A stretch of DNA of 64,000 nt from Desarmillaria ectypa. Lineage: Eukaryota > Basidiomycota > Agaricomycetes > Agaricales > Physalacriaceae. Shown here one piece after another: positions 1 through 12,843 of this stretch. The notes below the pieces were generated by a model. That model made no database searches. It saw only the letters and a list, made by a program, of their open reading frames with translations, and had not been told where the DNA came from. The translations under genes were made by a program, and so were the position numbers. The first letter of the stretch is position 1. The number at the start of each line of letters is the position of its first letter. The stretch is taken from contig JAUDYN010000001.1 of NCBI GenBank assembly GCA_030407005.1, forward strand, positions 62,001 through 126,000, written 5' to 3'.

Positions 1-1146
1 AGACAGCCTCTGGTTTATCCCAATTCAGAGTTTTCGGTTAATCTCCCCATCCGCTTCGCTCTTGGCACTTTTGCTCATTCCGGTATCCAGACTAGTATCC
101 TTGATCCCCGTTCCCACTGAGAGGGGAACAATATTTTCATGTGGGTTCACCGATGCACCTTCCAATGAATTTCTGCCAAGTTTCGCCGATGAGCATGTAC
201 GGTATTCATGACCGTTCATGTGCTGGCAACGATTTTAGCTTCTGAGCCTTTCCTCGCAACGAATCCAAAAGGGATAGGAACTCGTCCCGATGGCCTCGAT
301 AACATATGCCTTCTACTCTTTCCAATTTTGCCAATTCTGATATCTTCCAAGCTCCTGCTACGTATGGATCTTAATGAGCGGTTACAACCCTCTTAATAGT
401 CTTGTCCGTGAACTATAGCCGCATCAACTCCGCCGGTGATGTCAGTATTCCATACGTCTTGCCAATTCAACAGTCCTCTCAGAATTCAGGCACCAGCTAA
501 AAATACACTTCAAAATGAGCCCCGCTAGGGTTGCCGAGCTGTCTCAGGCAAATTGGTTGAGCGGCTCTAAGGTGCGGCTCCGTTTCCGCATTATAGACCT
601 ATTCTTAGTGCTTTCCAGAGCTGTCCATAACGTGTTAAAAGTAGGTAATGCATGGTGTAGGGATTATACAGTGTGAATAGTGTGAAGACGTTATTGGACT
701 GATTGTTGGTTCCGGACCGCATCTGAGGTAGAGCATGTTGGCTCCCATCTTTCGCCGGCATGTTCAATGTTCGTACTTAGTACAAATCTCGTAGACAGAC
801 ACTCAATAAAGATTTGTTGATAATGAGTGGGCATGATTTTAGAACATCCGCGTTCCAAAAAATAGGGTGCTGCAACTAGGAAACGTACGGGGAAAGTAAT
901 GTTGCTTCTTTTGTGGCTGTCATTAGATATGATATCTTCTCCATATATTTGACCAGTCCAATTTAGATTCCAAGCAAATTTCTTGGACAATAAATGGCCC
1001 GTACGCTCACAGCCTGGGGCCATTGGGCTTTCGGACTCTTGAAATTAGGTGGTTTCAGTAAGTAAATACAGGATTAGCTTAGGACTGCGGGGGAAATTTC
1101 ATTTACAACAGTCGTATTAAACTGAATCGCGAGACTGAGCATAAAG
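1..1146. other. No gene recognised
   Basis: Six-frame reading gives only short ORFs with no recognisable motif, signal peptide or plausible exon chain. Nothing in this stretch can be supported as a gene or repeat. Confidence 0.5.
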
Positions 1147-1337
1147 TGTTAGAATTCTAGGTGTTGCGCAGTAGACTTCAGGCTGGTAAAGCCAGATGTA
1201 AAGAACTTATTATTCTATGGCTCATACTTATACTACTTCGCACTACAATCTAGAATGTACTGCAACTTTTTACTCCTCTGGTGCTTACTCAGCGACTCTC
1301 GGCATGATGCCGGATTGTTTCCAGCAAAATCCCAACA
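1147..1337 (-). repeat. Solo LTR, family A, copy 1 (191 bp)
   Basis: The unit begins TGTTAG and ends CCAACA, which are LTR-like termini. It is flanked on both sides by the perfect 5-base direct repeat TAAAG, the expected target-site duplication. Two relatives lie at 48145-48338 and 56900-57116. The strand is inferred from a TATA-like motif (GTATAAATATGAG in the other copies) that reads on this strand. No internal retroelement sequence remains, so this is a solo LTR left by LTR-LTR recombination. Confidence 0.85.
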
Positions 1338-1396
1338 TAAAGGAAGACGAGTGCTACGGTACTGATATAGCATTTGTTCGATGACAAGTCTACCTC

Positions 1397-2496
1397 TCAA
1401 GTCGCAATTCCTCGATACGTCTGCACTTGCATTTTCTTCCTTGTCGCTTGACCAGCGGTAAACTCGGTCATACAGCTATCGTATGAATAGTCCATGTAGT
1501 TATCTATTTAAATGATCGGCTGACAGAATCACACGTACAAAGCAAAGAACTCACGAATTGGATCTGCCCCACTACTTCCTGTACATGTATCTCGCCCCGA
1601 TGGACATCCAGAAGCAGGCGACGCCTCTGCGGGAGTATCGGAAACATAGTCGCCTGAATCTGAGCATCCGCCTTCGAAGGTATGATAAAGGCCGACCCAG
1701 TGACCGACTTCATGCGACACAGTATGCCCAAAGTTGTAGTTATGAATAGAACCCCCAGGAAGGGAGGAGAACAAAACAACCACGCCGTCGTCTGTGGGTG
1801 CAGATGTGTATTTCCAGGGGAAGGCCGAATATCCTAGTACTCCAATCGTAGAACTGGACGTAAATCTAGAATAGAGCTGAGAATGGGGTCAGAATTCTAA
1901 TATTAGCAGAAAGCAGACCGACCCGACAGTATAGATATTTAAATCGGCTTTACCGCCCTGACGAAGAGCTTTTTTCATTGCGGTCTGTTGGGAATTACCG
2001 GGCCCTGTATTATCAAACCAATCAGAGTTAACGGTCCGAGTAGTCCCGGCAAGGACATAGGAAAGGCCTGTGCTAGAGAAAGCACGATTTAGGACCTTCA
2101 TCTGGTCAGTGATTTGAGTGTCTCTGCGCATGCAGTGGAATGAGCGAATTCTATGGCAAGTGATAACGTATCGCTCACGAGACATTGCCAATTGTGGCGT
2201 TCTGACAGATGATATGCAGATATACATTTATGGGTGCTGAAGAATGTCTGGACGCTACATTCGCAGTGTCAAATGTTTGGCGAGCAGAATCGATAAGAAA
2301 TTGGGCTTCGGTTGCTATTATATATGTGGGGTTTATGTAGGATCCGCAAGTCCTAAGAGTCTGATAAGTCAAGGGAGCTTAACCAATTAAATGAAAGAAT
2401 TGCTCCTGACCTTTGCGTAGCACCCAGGGTTGAAGTGAATACCGCGGCAACTGACAGAGTCAAGGTAAGATGTTGCGTAGCAGAAGAAAACATCAT
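1397..2496 (-). CDS. Secreted M43 (pappalysin-type) zinc metalloprotease, MEP1-like
   Basis: The five-exon model is 1397-1503, 1555-1865, 1923-2123, 2179-2352 and 2411-2496. All junctions are GT-AG and in phase, giving 292 residues, about the usual size for fungal extracellular metalloproteases of this family. The first 25 or so residues form a hydrophobic signal peptide ending near [12 protein letters not shown], followed by RTCGS. The zinc site [11 protein letters not shown] lies at residues 205-215 (His205, Glu206, His209, His215), followed by TFEGGC, the M43 hallmark. The C-terminal [10 protein letters not shown] holds the Met-turn (YMDY) and a Cys found in the family. The first of two adjacent ATGs is used. 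The likely role is extracellular protein digestion. No damage is seen; the protein is probably active. Confidence 0.9.
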
Positions 2497-3267
2497 AATG
2501 ATATGGAGGCTATCTTCTGAGCTGCGCTGAATCTAAAAACGCGATTCTGGGACGTGTCGAAGGTTTGACCAGATCTAAAACGAATTAGTAGCGATGACAA
2601 GACAAAAGTCGAGGAAAGTGCTAGTTACCAACCAGCAGAACGAAGAATACGAAAGAAGAAGAACACAGCCAAAGACAATAAATAATCTTATAAATGCTCC
2701 GGAAGCATAGCCGTCTCCCAAGGTATTGTTAGAATTCCTCCGATACGAAAGTCTTTATTTAAAATTATTTTTGGGTAGGGCCGAATAAGACAGAGAACGG
2801 GCAGTAAGCTGACCAATGTAATTTGTTATCGCCAGCTGGAAATCCAATGAGACAAATATATTCATCCCGGTCATGCCATCGTTGTTCCTACGGAAAAAGT
2901 TCCCTTGGTTTGCAACTTCGCGACGAATTTTTGCTGAGCCAACCTCGATTCTGGAGCCAGGAGATAAACAGATGTGTACTGCAGCATTTTACCTGGTTTG
3001 TAAACGATTAAAGGTATTCCTAGGAAGAATATCGAAGGTATGATTTCGAAAGTTGGTGATGATTGGTGTTGGTTTTGTTAGCGGTCCGGGATTCGAATTA
3101 GTCAGCAGCCTCTGTCGGCAATCCAAAATGGAAAAGTATGCTTCTGCTTCGTCCACCAACAGCATCTGTCAGTGATATACAAGGCTCGTCAAAAATCACT
3201 CGTATCATCTCATATATCGTCTGATTATGATTCAGAGAGTGTGTATACCACCTGAAAACCCTTTAAT
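2497..3267. other. Intergenic, 5' flanks of the protease and the F-box relic
   Basis: This is the space between the metalloprotease start and the F-box pseudogene. It holds only short ORFs and no repeat or motif that I can name. It should contain the protease promoter, but no clear TATA box was identified. Confidence 0.5.
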
Positions 3268-4734
3268 ATGACTCCCAAAGATGTGTTCTCAGGCATGGCT
3301 GCGAGATGTCCCGATTGCAGATTTACATCGACTGAAACGCCCGTGCCCCCTGGTCTCCCTCCATCGCAAATTGACGAGCTCTTCTCCTGCAATGATGCAC
3401 CTCTCGATCACGAATGTGCAGTACTGGAGGATATTGTTCGTGTCAGCAATAACTATATCTCTGTTTTACAGCAGCGCATTTCCGATACAAGAAATACGCT
3501 CGAGGCTCTTCTTCAGGAAGAGATTCGAGCAGAAAAAAATGCTGCAGAAGCGAAAGCTCTTCTTAATCCTGTTCGACAGCTATCAGCCCATGTGCTGGAC
3601 GAGATCTTCACCGCGCGCATCCACACTGATACTGATCAGCTTATCTATACTCCTTCAGGCGCTCTAGATTCACTTACCACCGAATCCATGCGGTAGGTTT
3701 TATCCCAGGTCTGTGCGAGCTGGAATTACTCATCACCCCATTCTCGCTATGATTCTTTCTATCATCGCGATGGATCGAGCTGAGTGTTATCGCCCCATTG
3801 CACGCCTTCCCACCGTTCAATAACGTGTCCCGTTCCTTACCTATCCTGGAGGTCTTACCTATCCGTATCCTCGATGCAGACAATCTTAACACACAGCCTG
3901 AACCTTCCCGTGTTATTCATGGCTTCAAGCATGCACCCAGACTTCGTTCGCTAAGTATAGTGCAGGCAGGCCACTCGCAGGCCCATCAGCTTCCCTCACC
4001 GCTTCGCTTTACCAGTGGAAGCGATTTCACAGTTACACGCAGTCATGGCACCTCCTCATGCCGCTTCCCTCTTGCATTGGGATGGAGCGAAACCAGTGAA
4101 ATCGGCTTGTTTCGTGACGCTTGAGCATTCCTTCATACTTTATCGACTTGAAGTTTCGATGACCAGACACGCGTACCTGAGAAGCCTCAGTGTCGTTGAA
4201 CAGGCTTCTGTTTCCATCCCAGGTGCTATCTCAGACCTCGTATCCCATCTTCGACTGCCTGCTCTGGAGAAAATGACGCGGAAATTTGAGGGAACGGCCG
4301 TTATCTTGCCGACCTTTTCTCAGCAAACTGCACCTGCTTTGACAGAACTCGAGGTCTATTCTTATCACCTTGTCATGGATGGAAAATCATTAGCAAAAAT
4401 GCTAAAATAAACACCGGAACTCATGAACCTCACACTTCCGGTGCAGTTCAGAGAAGCTGACGTCTTTCTTGCCCTTGAGAAAGTCCATTTTAAAACGTTT
4501 GAGCTAGTTCCTCGCTTGCATACAATTTATCTTGTAGGTTCCCGGTTTTATTTCGATGGGCATGACAACGCTATTATGGATATGGTTAAAACTTGGTGTT
4601 TCATAGCAGACAGAGATGAGAGGTTCTTGAAAAAAGTATGTTTAAACAAGGATGCTCGCGCTACAGCTGGAGATAGGAAGCGTTGGAGTAAATTGCGGCA
4701 GGAAGGTCTAGAGGTACTCTTTTTGGATACATAA
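3268..4734 (+). pseudogene. Broken F-box protein gene, paralogue of the gene at 54992-56596
   Basis: The N-terminal 140 codons (3268-3696) keep the family layout: a CPDC pair, an SCNDAPLDHE segment, a predicted coiled coil, and the F-box start LLNPVRQLSAHVLDEIF. The frame then breaks, and most of the F-box and first repeats are deleted or shifted. Homology resumes in other frames around 3800-4124 and 4015-4734. At 4408-4410 a TAA interrupts the segment that reads MLQWTPNL in the intact paralogue. The last block (4423-4734) still reads FELVPRLHTIYL and ends WSKLRQEGLEVLFLDT, matching the intact C-terminus. Several frameshifts, one deletion and one stop make it a relic. Confidence 0.8.
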
Positions 4735-7566
4735 TATACAGATTAGTATTAAGTGCATGCTTTCATCATTTTTCTTTCGGGTTTTTACTTCTGTTGCGCC
4801 AAACGCAACCCAAACGTCTGTTATTTGTGTAAGAGAGTTAGGTAACGGCCAGTGTGGACTGATCGGAGCTAGGAGCTCTGGAGACATAAGTGCATTTGCA
4901 TGCTATATATTTAGTCCGTGCCAGCGCTGAGGTGGCTGCAACTGGCGACGAGGTCAACCGAAGGAGTTCTCATGCATCACATGATCATACTACTGATTCC
5001 ATTTCATTTCCGAGACCGGGCCGGGACCCCACCACTTTTTTTTTTCATCACCGTCAGCTGGTAGCCACGGCCGGCCTAACAGTCACTTCTTGGACCACTT
5101 GTTCTTTTCTCTTTCGTTTCGTGGGACTTTCATAGGATGACAACGGCAAGGATAAGAGTCAAAGGATAAGTATCGCTTCTTAGGCTACGTAGCTCACTGG
5201 TACATATATCTCCCCCTGCTCACTGCATTATCCCTACTGATTCTTTTATCCAGGATTTAGAACGAATGAAATGCTGATAAATACCTAAGATATTTCGAGC
5301 TTATCTTTGAATGCATCCTCTTGGGGTGCTTTGAGCTAGTATGGAAGGTTACTTCTCTCTATTTTGTGTCGCGAATGTGGCGATGGTATGCTTTCGGCTC
5401 AATAGGACTCCCCAGACCTTTTGTGTTAAGTTCTCCGACTGAGTTCTAGATCAAGCATGTAGACTACACACTCCCGCCTAGTCTTCATTGTCCGAGTCCC
5501 ACCGGAACCGTATCGCGGGGTTCGCTAGGCAAATGGATGCTATAGTGCAAAGTTGAGCTACGAACAATGGGCCACTACGGCAAAGCCTCCGAAACCTGCC
5601 CTAGACGAAGCGTGGTCTGGGAGGGACCGGACCGCGCTCAATGCTCCCACCAACCCCGAAATTCTAATCGATGGGTTAGAATCACGGCGTATATCGGATA
5701 AAGCGTCATGCTGCACGGCAATCCTTTGAACAACGTGTTGAGGTAGACTTTTCAAATATCCGAAATCCAGCGCTTACACTTCTTGACGGCGTTACGATTA
5801 AGGGTCGACTGGTTATTGATTGTCACGCTCATACCGTCGATTGCATTGGATACGAAGAATGATCTCCTTGATGGTGAGACACATGTCAGTCGCGGCCCGG
5901 GTCCCATACAAATCCGCGGAAAAGGCGAATCGACGAGCGTCGATGCTTAGAATCGGGTTTACCTTGCGATGTATACCCCTCCCTCCCCTAGCATTGGGTA
6001 CCTCAGCTCATCTGTTCATCATGTCATTCGATGGCTGATCTTCTGGACCAGATCACTTGCAGTCTGTTGCAAAAAGGCCGTACGTTTCTGATCCGAAATA
6101 ATGGGCAAGGTTATCATCTACCATTTAAGTCGCAACCCGCTCTGTTGCACCTCTAATTAAGTGAGTGTTGATAAACAAGCGGCATATGTGTGTAGACTAA
6201 CTCGAGAAAGTCTGCTCTGCGTTGAATCGAAACCGGATCCTGTACAGATGAGGAGCGGAACTAATTGAGATGCACTCTTATGTGGGTCATGTCCATCATT
6301 CGCATACATGGATCTAACTTTTTCTCAGTAACCGAGAGTACTTACAAACGGGGTGATGGGTTCATGAGCTTTTGTCGGACATCTATCTTCGCTCCAATTC
6401 CCCTTGAAATGTCGGACTTGCAATTAAAGCACGTCGTTAAACGGAAATCCCCCCTTCACCCGCTCATGACAATATCTCCGTACGTTTTGTTATACTCTCC
6501 GCATCGGCGACAGAGCCACGTAAATGCAAGTTTTCTCAGTGCTTGCTTTTCTTAGTCACTGAATTTGTTTTCATTTTTAGAACATTTCCATCTGCACTAT
6601 TTTTAGCTACTTATCAATATGTCATCTCCGAGGATCGTGAGTTCATAGCAGGGAACCAATGGAAAAGTGCATGGAATCCGTAGCGATGAGAATGCCCTAC
6701 TACTGCTCTTTACCTTGACAAGACCAAAGCTGTGTAAAGATTATTTAGCGGTAGTATGCTGGATGGGTAGGGCGGAGCGGGCGAAGTGTTTATAGCTATC
6801 CGAGAACGGAGAAGCATTGGGAAGGAGGTGGATACGGCACCTCGAGATGTCTACTGTAAGTGCCCAAAGTATTTGCACAGCATCTAAAGGATCTAATTAT
6901 TACCATGTACGGAACCCTATCCACTCTGAAAAGATGTCCATTTTGCTGGTATATCATCTGTATGTACAGACTCCCCTGTGTGAATATCCGTGTATGCTTT
7001 CCATCAATAAACGCAAGTTGACGTGATCTATCCGCAGGAGGTTCCTGAGTGGTTGGAGAAAGAATAGCGGCTGGAAATGACTCCCGAATGTTCGGAGGAT
7101 CATTCGCGGCTTCTCGCCGTGATTCGATCGTTCATGACGGCACGGTAAACTTGTAATGAAAGATACCATGGACATCGTTGCGTATCCGACGTACTCATGC
7201 CGAAGTCCGTGAGTCAGACAATCGCCGGGATACCTTTTCACTGCTCCCACGCGCCTGTACCGCTTTTACTGCTTACTGCCTCCGGTCGGTTTCTTCATCG
7301 TTCAAAGCACCAAAGTTGTTTCAACGACCAAGAAGTAAATTGCTATCTCTTCGGTAATTGATCGACGATTTGCGTAAGAGCACGGGTATCCAAAGTCTAA
7401 AGATAACGAGCGCACGAACTTCTTCCTTTTCTTTTCCGATTCGGGGCACACGACTATTCTTTCCGACTCGGACATGCTGTGGCGTTATCGTCAATCCATG
7501 AAGTATCATAAAGCCAGCATTGGTAGGAGCATCTTCCTATCCTCATCGTATTCTTCATCATTAACA
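4735..7566. other. Gene-poor stretch of 2.8 kb
   Basis: Several short ORFs occur on both strands (for example near 5558-5755, 6265-6555 and 6954-7250). None has recognisable domains, exon-like splice pairs or a relative elsewhere in the window. The last bases must contain the EH1 promoter, but no TATA box was recognised. Confidence 0.45.
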
Positions 7567-9154
7567 ATGGTGTCTCAAGAAACCCCGTTCAAGATCTCTA
7601 TCCCAGACGACGAGCTCAAGTTCCTTCAACAAAAACTCTCCTTGGTCAGATTACCCGAAGAACTCGAAGGCTCCGGAAAGAAATATGGCGTACCGTTGAA
7701 GGATATCCAGCGTCTCGTAGCTCGGTGGAGAGACGGCTTTGACTGGAGGGCCCAAGAAGCCGCTCTTAATGCGGAACTGCCGCAGTTCACTCGTGATATC
7801 GAGGTGGACGGGTTTGGGGTATTGAACATCCACTATGTGCACAAGAAAAGCGAAGTCGAGGATGCTGTACCGCTGCTCTTTGTTCATGGATGTACGTACC
7901 TTCCTGTTTCTGTCTCCACCTGCGGTAGTTAATATATCATTGCAGGGCCAGAAAGCTTTATTGAAGTGCGGAAGATTCTCCCGCTGCTGACGGCGTCATC
8001 GCCAGATCATCCGAGTTTCCACGTCGTCGCGCTGAGCTTGCCTGGGTATGGGTTTTCGGAGGACAGCAAGAAGCAAGGGTTCAGGCTCGCCCAGTACGCT
8101 GAGGTTTGGCTCTTCACTGGTATGGTCACAGCACCGCTTACGCAAAGTAACTTTATAGGTCGCTGAGAAGCTCATGGTATCCCTCGGATACAATGAATAC
8201 GGTATGTGATCATCATACCATTTGAAGAGAAGAGAGCTTACTGACATTTTACTTCCAGTCACGCAGGGAGGAGACTGGGGAGGCCTCGTGAGTTATTGCT
8301 CTGACCGATACTTTATCACTTGCCTAACATCAACCTTTAAGATCACACGAAAGATCGCTAGCCTTTATGGTGGAGAACATAGCAAAGCCTTGCATACAAA
8401 CACTCCTACGCAAGTGTCTTGGCCTCTTAGCCGGGCTGATTAGGCTGACTTTTTTTTAGAGGACGCCGTCCGACCATCTATGAGCCGATCTTATATCTAC
8501 AGCACCTCACTACGCCATACGCCGAGACGGAAAAAGCTGGACTGAAATGGAGCCAGTGGTTCCGCACAAAAGGCGAAGGCTACTTGATCGAACACGCCAC
8601 GCAGCCTCAAACGATGGGATACTCACTCTCCGACTCCCCCGTCGGTTTACTTGCTTGGATATTCGAGAAACTGGTGAACTGGACGGACGAGTACCCTTGG
8701 GAAGATGATGAAGGTATGTTGTTCGACCTTATACCTGATGAAAGTGATATATTTTCTTTGTAGTCTTGACGTGGATCTCAATATATTGGTTCTCAAGAGC
8801 AGGACCTACAGCGTCGATACGCATATACTACGAGGTCTTCGGGTCATCCGATATTGGCATGATGACAGAGAAACTGCCTATACCGCTCGGTATATCATAT
8901 TTCCCAGCAGAGCATTACTGTGTTCCTCGGCAGTGAGTTACTTTGACATATTCTATGCTTATCGAGTCGTAACTGACATAATGATTAGTTGGGCACGTAC
9001 GACCGGAAATGTTGTCTTCGAATCAGAGCATACGAGCGGAGGGCATTTCGCCGCCCATGAAAAGCCTCAGGAGCTGGTGGACGATGTGAGGAAGATGTTT
9101 GGGAAGGGCGGGCCGGCATTTGGGGTTGTTCCCGGAAAGACGGGTTATAGGTGA
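7567..9154 (+). CDS. Epoxide hydrolase, alpha/beta-hydrolase fold (EH1)
   Basis: The eight-exon model is 7567-7891, 7946-8103, 8159-8201, 8259-8287, 8342-8409, 8460-8713, 8764-8932 and 8989-9154, in phase throughout, giving 403 residues. The N-terminal 100 or so residues are the epoxide hydrolase N-terminal domain ([12 protein letters not shown] at the start). The oxyanion motif HGWP lies at 107-110, across intron 1. The nucleophile is Asp181 in QGGDWGG. The probable catalytic His is His368 in [15 protein letters not shown] and the cap segment precede it. The family opens epoxides through an Asp ester intermediate; the substrate here is unknown. The intron after exon 5 has a GC donor (GCAAGT), also used in the two paralogues at 19409-20994 and 44562-46146. 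This copy stands alone, without the HAT1 neighbour. Confidence 0.9.
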
Positions 9155-9737
9155 GGAGAATGGGGATGTACCTGGCTATTGTTTCACTGAATTATTCCAA
9201 GCCACAGCGATAAATCTACTGGCCCTAAGCGCTAGCCCCTGTCCGCATGTACACTTCACCGGGACAATATTCTCTTTTTCATTGTAGTACTCTTACATAA
9301 GCATTAATCTTTCTAACAGTGATCACGTAGAAAATTAAAATCTTACATTTTCATTCTTGTCCCGAATTTGAGCACGCCTTTCTTGGGGCGGTTGTATGAG
9401 TCGTCTCACGTCGATTTAACTCCTCCCGTTCTGTCGCCGTCATCGTCAGATGTGTATGTACGTCCACTGTAATCATTTTCATTGTGACATCAAGATTTAT
9501 ACAATGCTATGGACACAGGATCGTCAACATTTCGCAAATATTTAGTCATGTTGCAGAGAAATATAGGACTCGAGCCGGCACATTTTGTCAAAGTCCGTGC
9601 CAATCAACGGGAACTCTAAATCCAAAGGATATCAACTGCATACGCTGTGAAGATCTTGAGAGGTTTATCGACATATCAAACGTCATTGTTATCACACTGA
9701 CGCTACTCAAATTATTCTCTAGTGGCACGACAAGCAC
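9155..9737. other. Intergenic, nothing recognised
   Basis: This 3' flank of EH1 has no ORF with recognisable content and no repeat found elsewhere in the window. Confidence 0.5.
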
Positions 9738-10034
9738 CGCCAAGACTGTTGGCAGATGAATGAGCGGAGTTCATACCAGCAGAAGAGAAGACCAAAAGAT
9801 TCGATAACGTCGTTTCAAGCGGAGAGTCTAGTTTGCTGGTACAAAGCAATATGCAGCACGCTTTCAAAACTTTCATGGGAATCCAGGTGTTGCTGTCACG
9901 GTCAGTAGGCACCAAGGCTGACCAGGTTTCTTATTGGAAAATGGACTCTCCGCTTGAAACGATGTTATCGAATCTTTCGATCTTCTCTTCTGCTGGTATA
10001 AACTCCGCTCATTCATTTGCCAAGCGTCTTAGAC
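9738..10034. repeat. Fold-back element: about 90-bp inverted repeat around a 115-bp loop
   Basis: The arm ending at 9828 is nearly the reverse complement of the arm starting at 9944. Both read GACTCTCCGCTTGAAACGA, and then share TTATCGAATCTTT and CTTCTCTTCTGCTGGTAT with few mismatches. Similarity continues more weakly to about 9738 and 10034. The loop is 9829-9943. A transcript of either strand would form a long hairpin. It could be a MITE-like fold-back transposon or a source of small RNA. No target duplication was established. Confidence 0.75.
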
Positions 10035-10791
10035 GAAGGTACCGAATTTCAGTCAATAGCTTCATGACAATCTAACTCATATCACGCACCATTGGGCGGC
10101 TTCTGTCATGCCACACGTACGTGCGTGTTTTCTGGAAATCTACGCGTCCTTGAATCTCAAATTTTGTAGCTGAAATATATTCATCTTAGTGCATCATTCA
10201 CAAAGTCATGTTCAGCGCGTGTGTACACTATGAATCTTCCACCATTCGCATGTTGGTGTCTGTCTTCGGTCTTCCAAGTGGTGGCGCATGCCCGAGCGCA
10301 GAGCCCCTTCATCAAACCTAGCTTCTGTCGTCACTTGTGCATGTATTCGAGCTGACAAGCCTCCCGGTCACTGGTTTCGTAGCAAAATTAGATTCAATTT
10401 GGCGTCGCGTTCGGAAGTGTGATATTCAGCGTCAGCACAGATGAGTGGACCTACATGAAGTTTGAACTGAATGGGACTAATGAAGCGCCATGGTGTGCGA
10501 TCCTCGGGACCCACCGGGTGACGCTTGACAATGTATCTTTGTTCAATCACTTGATGCTTGAATGCATTCGGACTTTCCGCCAAGAACTCAAACTAGTCTT
10601 CTCCTTCCATTTTTCCTTTCTCAAGGTAAGTAATCTCCTGCATTTTGCAATTATCTGGATATGGAGTTCGGTCGGTTCGTATACCGACTACCTGTGACTC
10701 TACAGTACCCTCTAATTCTTTTAAGCGATGTGTCCGTCTTGCGTATAATATCCGTACGTTTCTTCACATTCTTCCCATCCGACCTATCCAA
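10035..10791. other. Intergenic, nothing recognised
   Basis: ORFs at 10368-10583 and 10419-10697 overlap on opposite strands and look like chance. No motif or repeat was found. Confidence 0.45.
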
Positions 10792-11189
10792 ATGGTTAAG
10801 CTCATTACCCAGTTTTCCGCTCTCTCTCTCGCTGTCATGGCCCCCATCGTCTCGGCTGTTGATATCCTTCTCCGTGTTCACGCCTACCAAGTTAACTATG
10901 ATTGGAAGTACGATGTCCCCATTGGCAAGTGTCTCAACACTACTACCAGTGATAGCTGGACTGGATTCAATGACAACGTTGTGAGCTCATAAATAGCCTC
11001 CGAGGCATTGCTCTATGTTTCTCATCAGACTCGGTCACAGATACAAACACCGGGACCTGTGGTGTATGCTATTATTACGCTGAAGATGAGTGTTTCGAGC
11101 TATTGCTCAGTAGCGGCGATGCTAAACTGGACTGGTTTTCTGGATACAATGACCAGCTCTCATCGATTTTTTGTTCTGAGAGTGCTTAA
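10792..11189 (+). pseudogene. Small secreted cysteine-containing protein, splice phase damaged
   Basis: The ORF begins MVKLITQFSALSLAVMAP, a convincing signal peptide cleaving near VSA. A short mature region follows (DWKYDVPIGKC, then WTGFNDNV). A donor GTGAGC lies right after GTT and an acceptor at TCTCATCAG, about 48 bases later. The downstream frame reads SVTDTNTGTCGVCYYY, then ECFELL, and ends FCSESA with TAA at 11187-11189. The candidate product is about 100 residues with several Cys, typical of fungal small secreted proteins. Joining these borders leaves the phase one base off, so the gene is either frameshifted or uses a splice site I could not find. The family is not recognised. Confidence 0.45.
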
Positions 11190-12400
11190 GATCGACGAGG
11201 TACGTGTCAAGTCCATGTTGACCTGACTTGATAGGCTGATGCTTGAGTATAGAAGACCCAGTGGAATCTGTCGGTCCATCTGCTCATGAAGAAAGCTCTT
11301 TTCGTAAAAACGTAAGACAGTGCATATGAAAATCCCAATGATAGCATATGTTTTCAGCGAGTGGTTCAAAATTCGACGGAGTGCTGTATTCAATCCAGTC
11401 ATCGGTATGACAATACACGTGCCATAATGTCAACCATTTCCTCGAAGAGCACGCAGATGAACATATTCCGTAGCTGCAAAGACTCAAAAAGAACTCTTGT
11501 CTATAAACGAAAGAATGTAAGGAGCTTCAAGTAGCTTGGCAGTTGCGGGCCACACAAAACTCATAACATTCTGTAAAGGTTATAAGTAAAAATCGGTCTA
11601 GAATAAGAAATGAAGCCGCGCGGGCCAATTTTGTAAATTGTAGGCTCACCTACGGAAGAGCGAGTCGCATTCATAGCCTTTCCGTACTATCAGAAACGGA
11701 AGGGTCAATAATTGTCCGCTCCAGGACGTGATTTAGGTAGCATTGCGTCACCTGAATGAGAGTTTCTGCCCCGGATTAACGGTCGTTCTTTCAATCAAAG
11801 GGGAAATTACTGAGCGAGAGGGGTAGTAGAAACGAACTCCCGATCACAAACGCCGACCGGTTCAGTTACACTGACTTGAGAATTACTCACCGCAAATACG
11901 AAACGTGGTAGTCCTCGGAAGAAACGGGCGACAACGCAGGGACTTGGTTGAAGCTGAGAAGCGAACTTACGTGCCGCTATCATGGGGGAAAAGAAAGCCG
12001 AACCGATACACAGCCACTGAACCGCTGTTTTTCAATTCCTAGCTTTCCTGTTCGCCTGCCTTATGCTTCGGCTATCTCTCCCATCGATGCCTGTTGCTTT
12101 ACGCGCCACAGTTAACTGATTTTCAAGGTCAAGGCATAGTTGTTTGTAGAAATTCTTCTCGCTGTCCGTCTTGTCTTGGCCTCCTGTCATTAAATGGCCG
12201 AAACGGGGGCGCGCGCTGAACGTGGCATCTCTAGGGAATATCTTCTTCCGTCCTCTGGTAAGTATCTAATTTTCTGCGTCATATCTTGTGCTCTATGCTG
12301 GAACTCTTTGACACACTTCGTCCTACCTAGACCGGCGCTCATCTCAGTTAATATGGCCGCGGAGCTTAGGATGACCTGAGTTGATTGTTCAGGTTGGGCT
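11190..12400. other. Intergenic, nothing recognised
   Basis: There is no credible ORF and no repeat shared with other parts of the window before the segment duplicated with gene B begins, near 12400. Confidence 0.45.
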
Positions 12401-12787
12401 TTTTTCGATTGGATTTCCAGAAAAAACTGTACTTTGCTGGTCTCAGTCGCATTCAAGTTGAAAACAGCCCTATAGTCTGCTGGTAATCTTGAAAATTGGA
12501 AGGTCACCTAACTGGCTTGTAAAACCCGAGGACAAGGCGGCGGCTGATTAGGTATGGTCCAATATTCATAGCGAAAAACTTCTGACCAGGGTTATTATAG
12601 TTATCTTATTTGTAATGCGACAACCATTGATCATTCGATTAATACAATACTGGTCTCTGTGGCTTATCCTTTCAGTGCCACAAAGAGGTTGCCAAAAACG
12701 CATGGCCGGTAATCTTATGTCTTGGTTATCTATTTTATTATTGTTACCGACCCTTTACCAGACATCGGGGTGGCATAATTACACGGG

Positions 12788-12796
12788 TATATAAAG
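12788..12796 (+). promoter_or_regulatory. TATA box of gene A
   Basis: TATATAAAG lies 56 bases before the ATG at 12844, within a segment (TATATAAAGCTCTCCTC) also kept upstream of gene B, where the spacing is again 56 bases. Shared ancestry explains part of the match; the identical spacing supports function. Confidence 0.65.
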
Positions 12797-12843
12797 CTCT
12801 CCTCGACTGTGTACGCTTCTCCATATCCCGGCCTCGATACACT

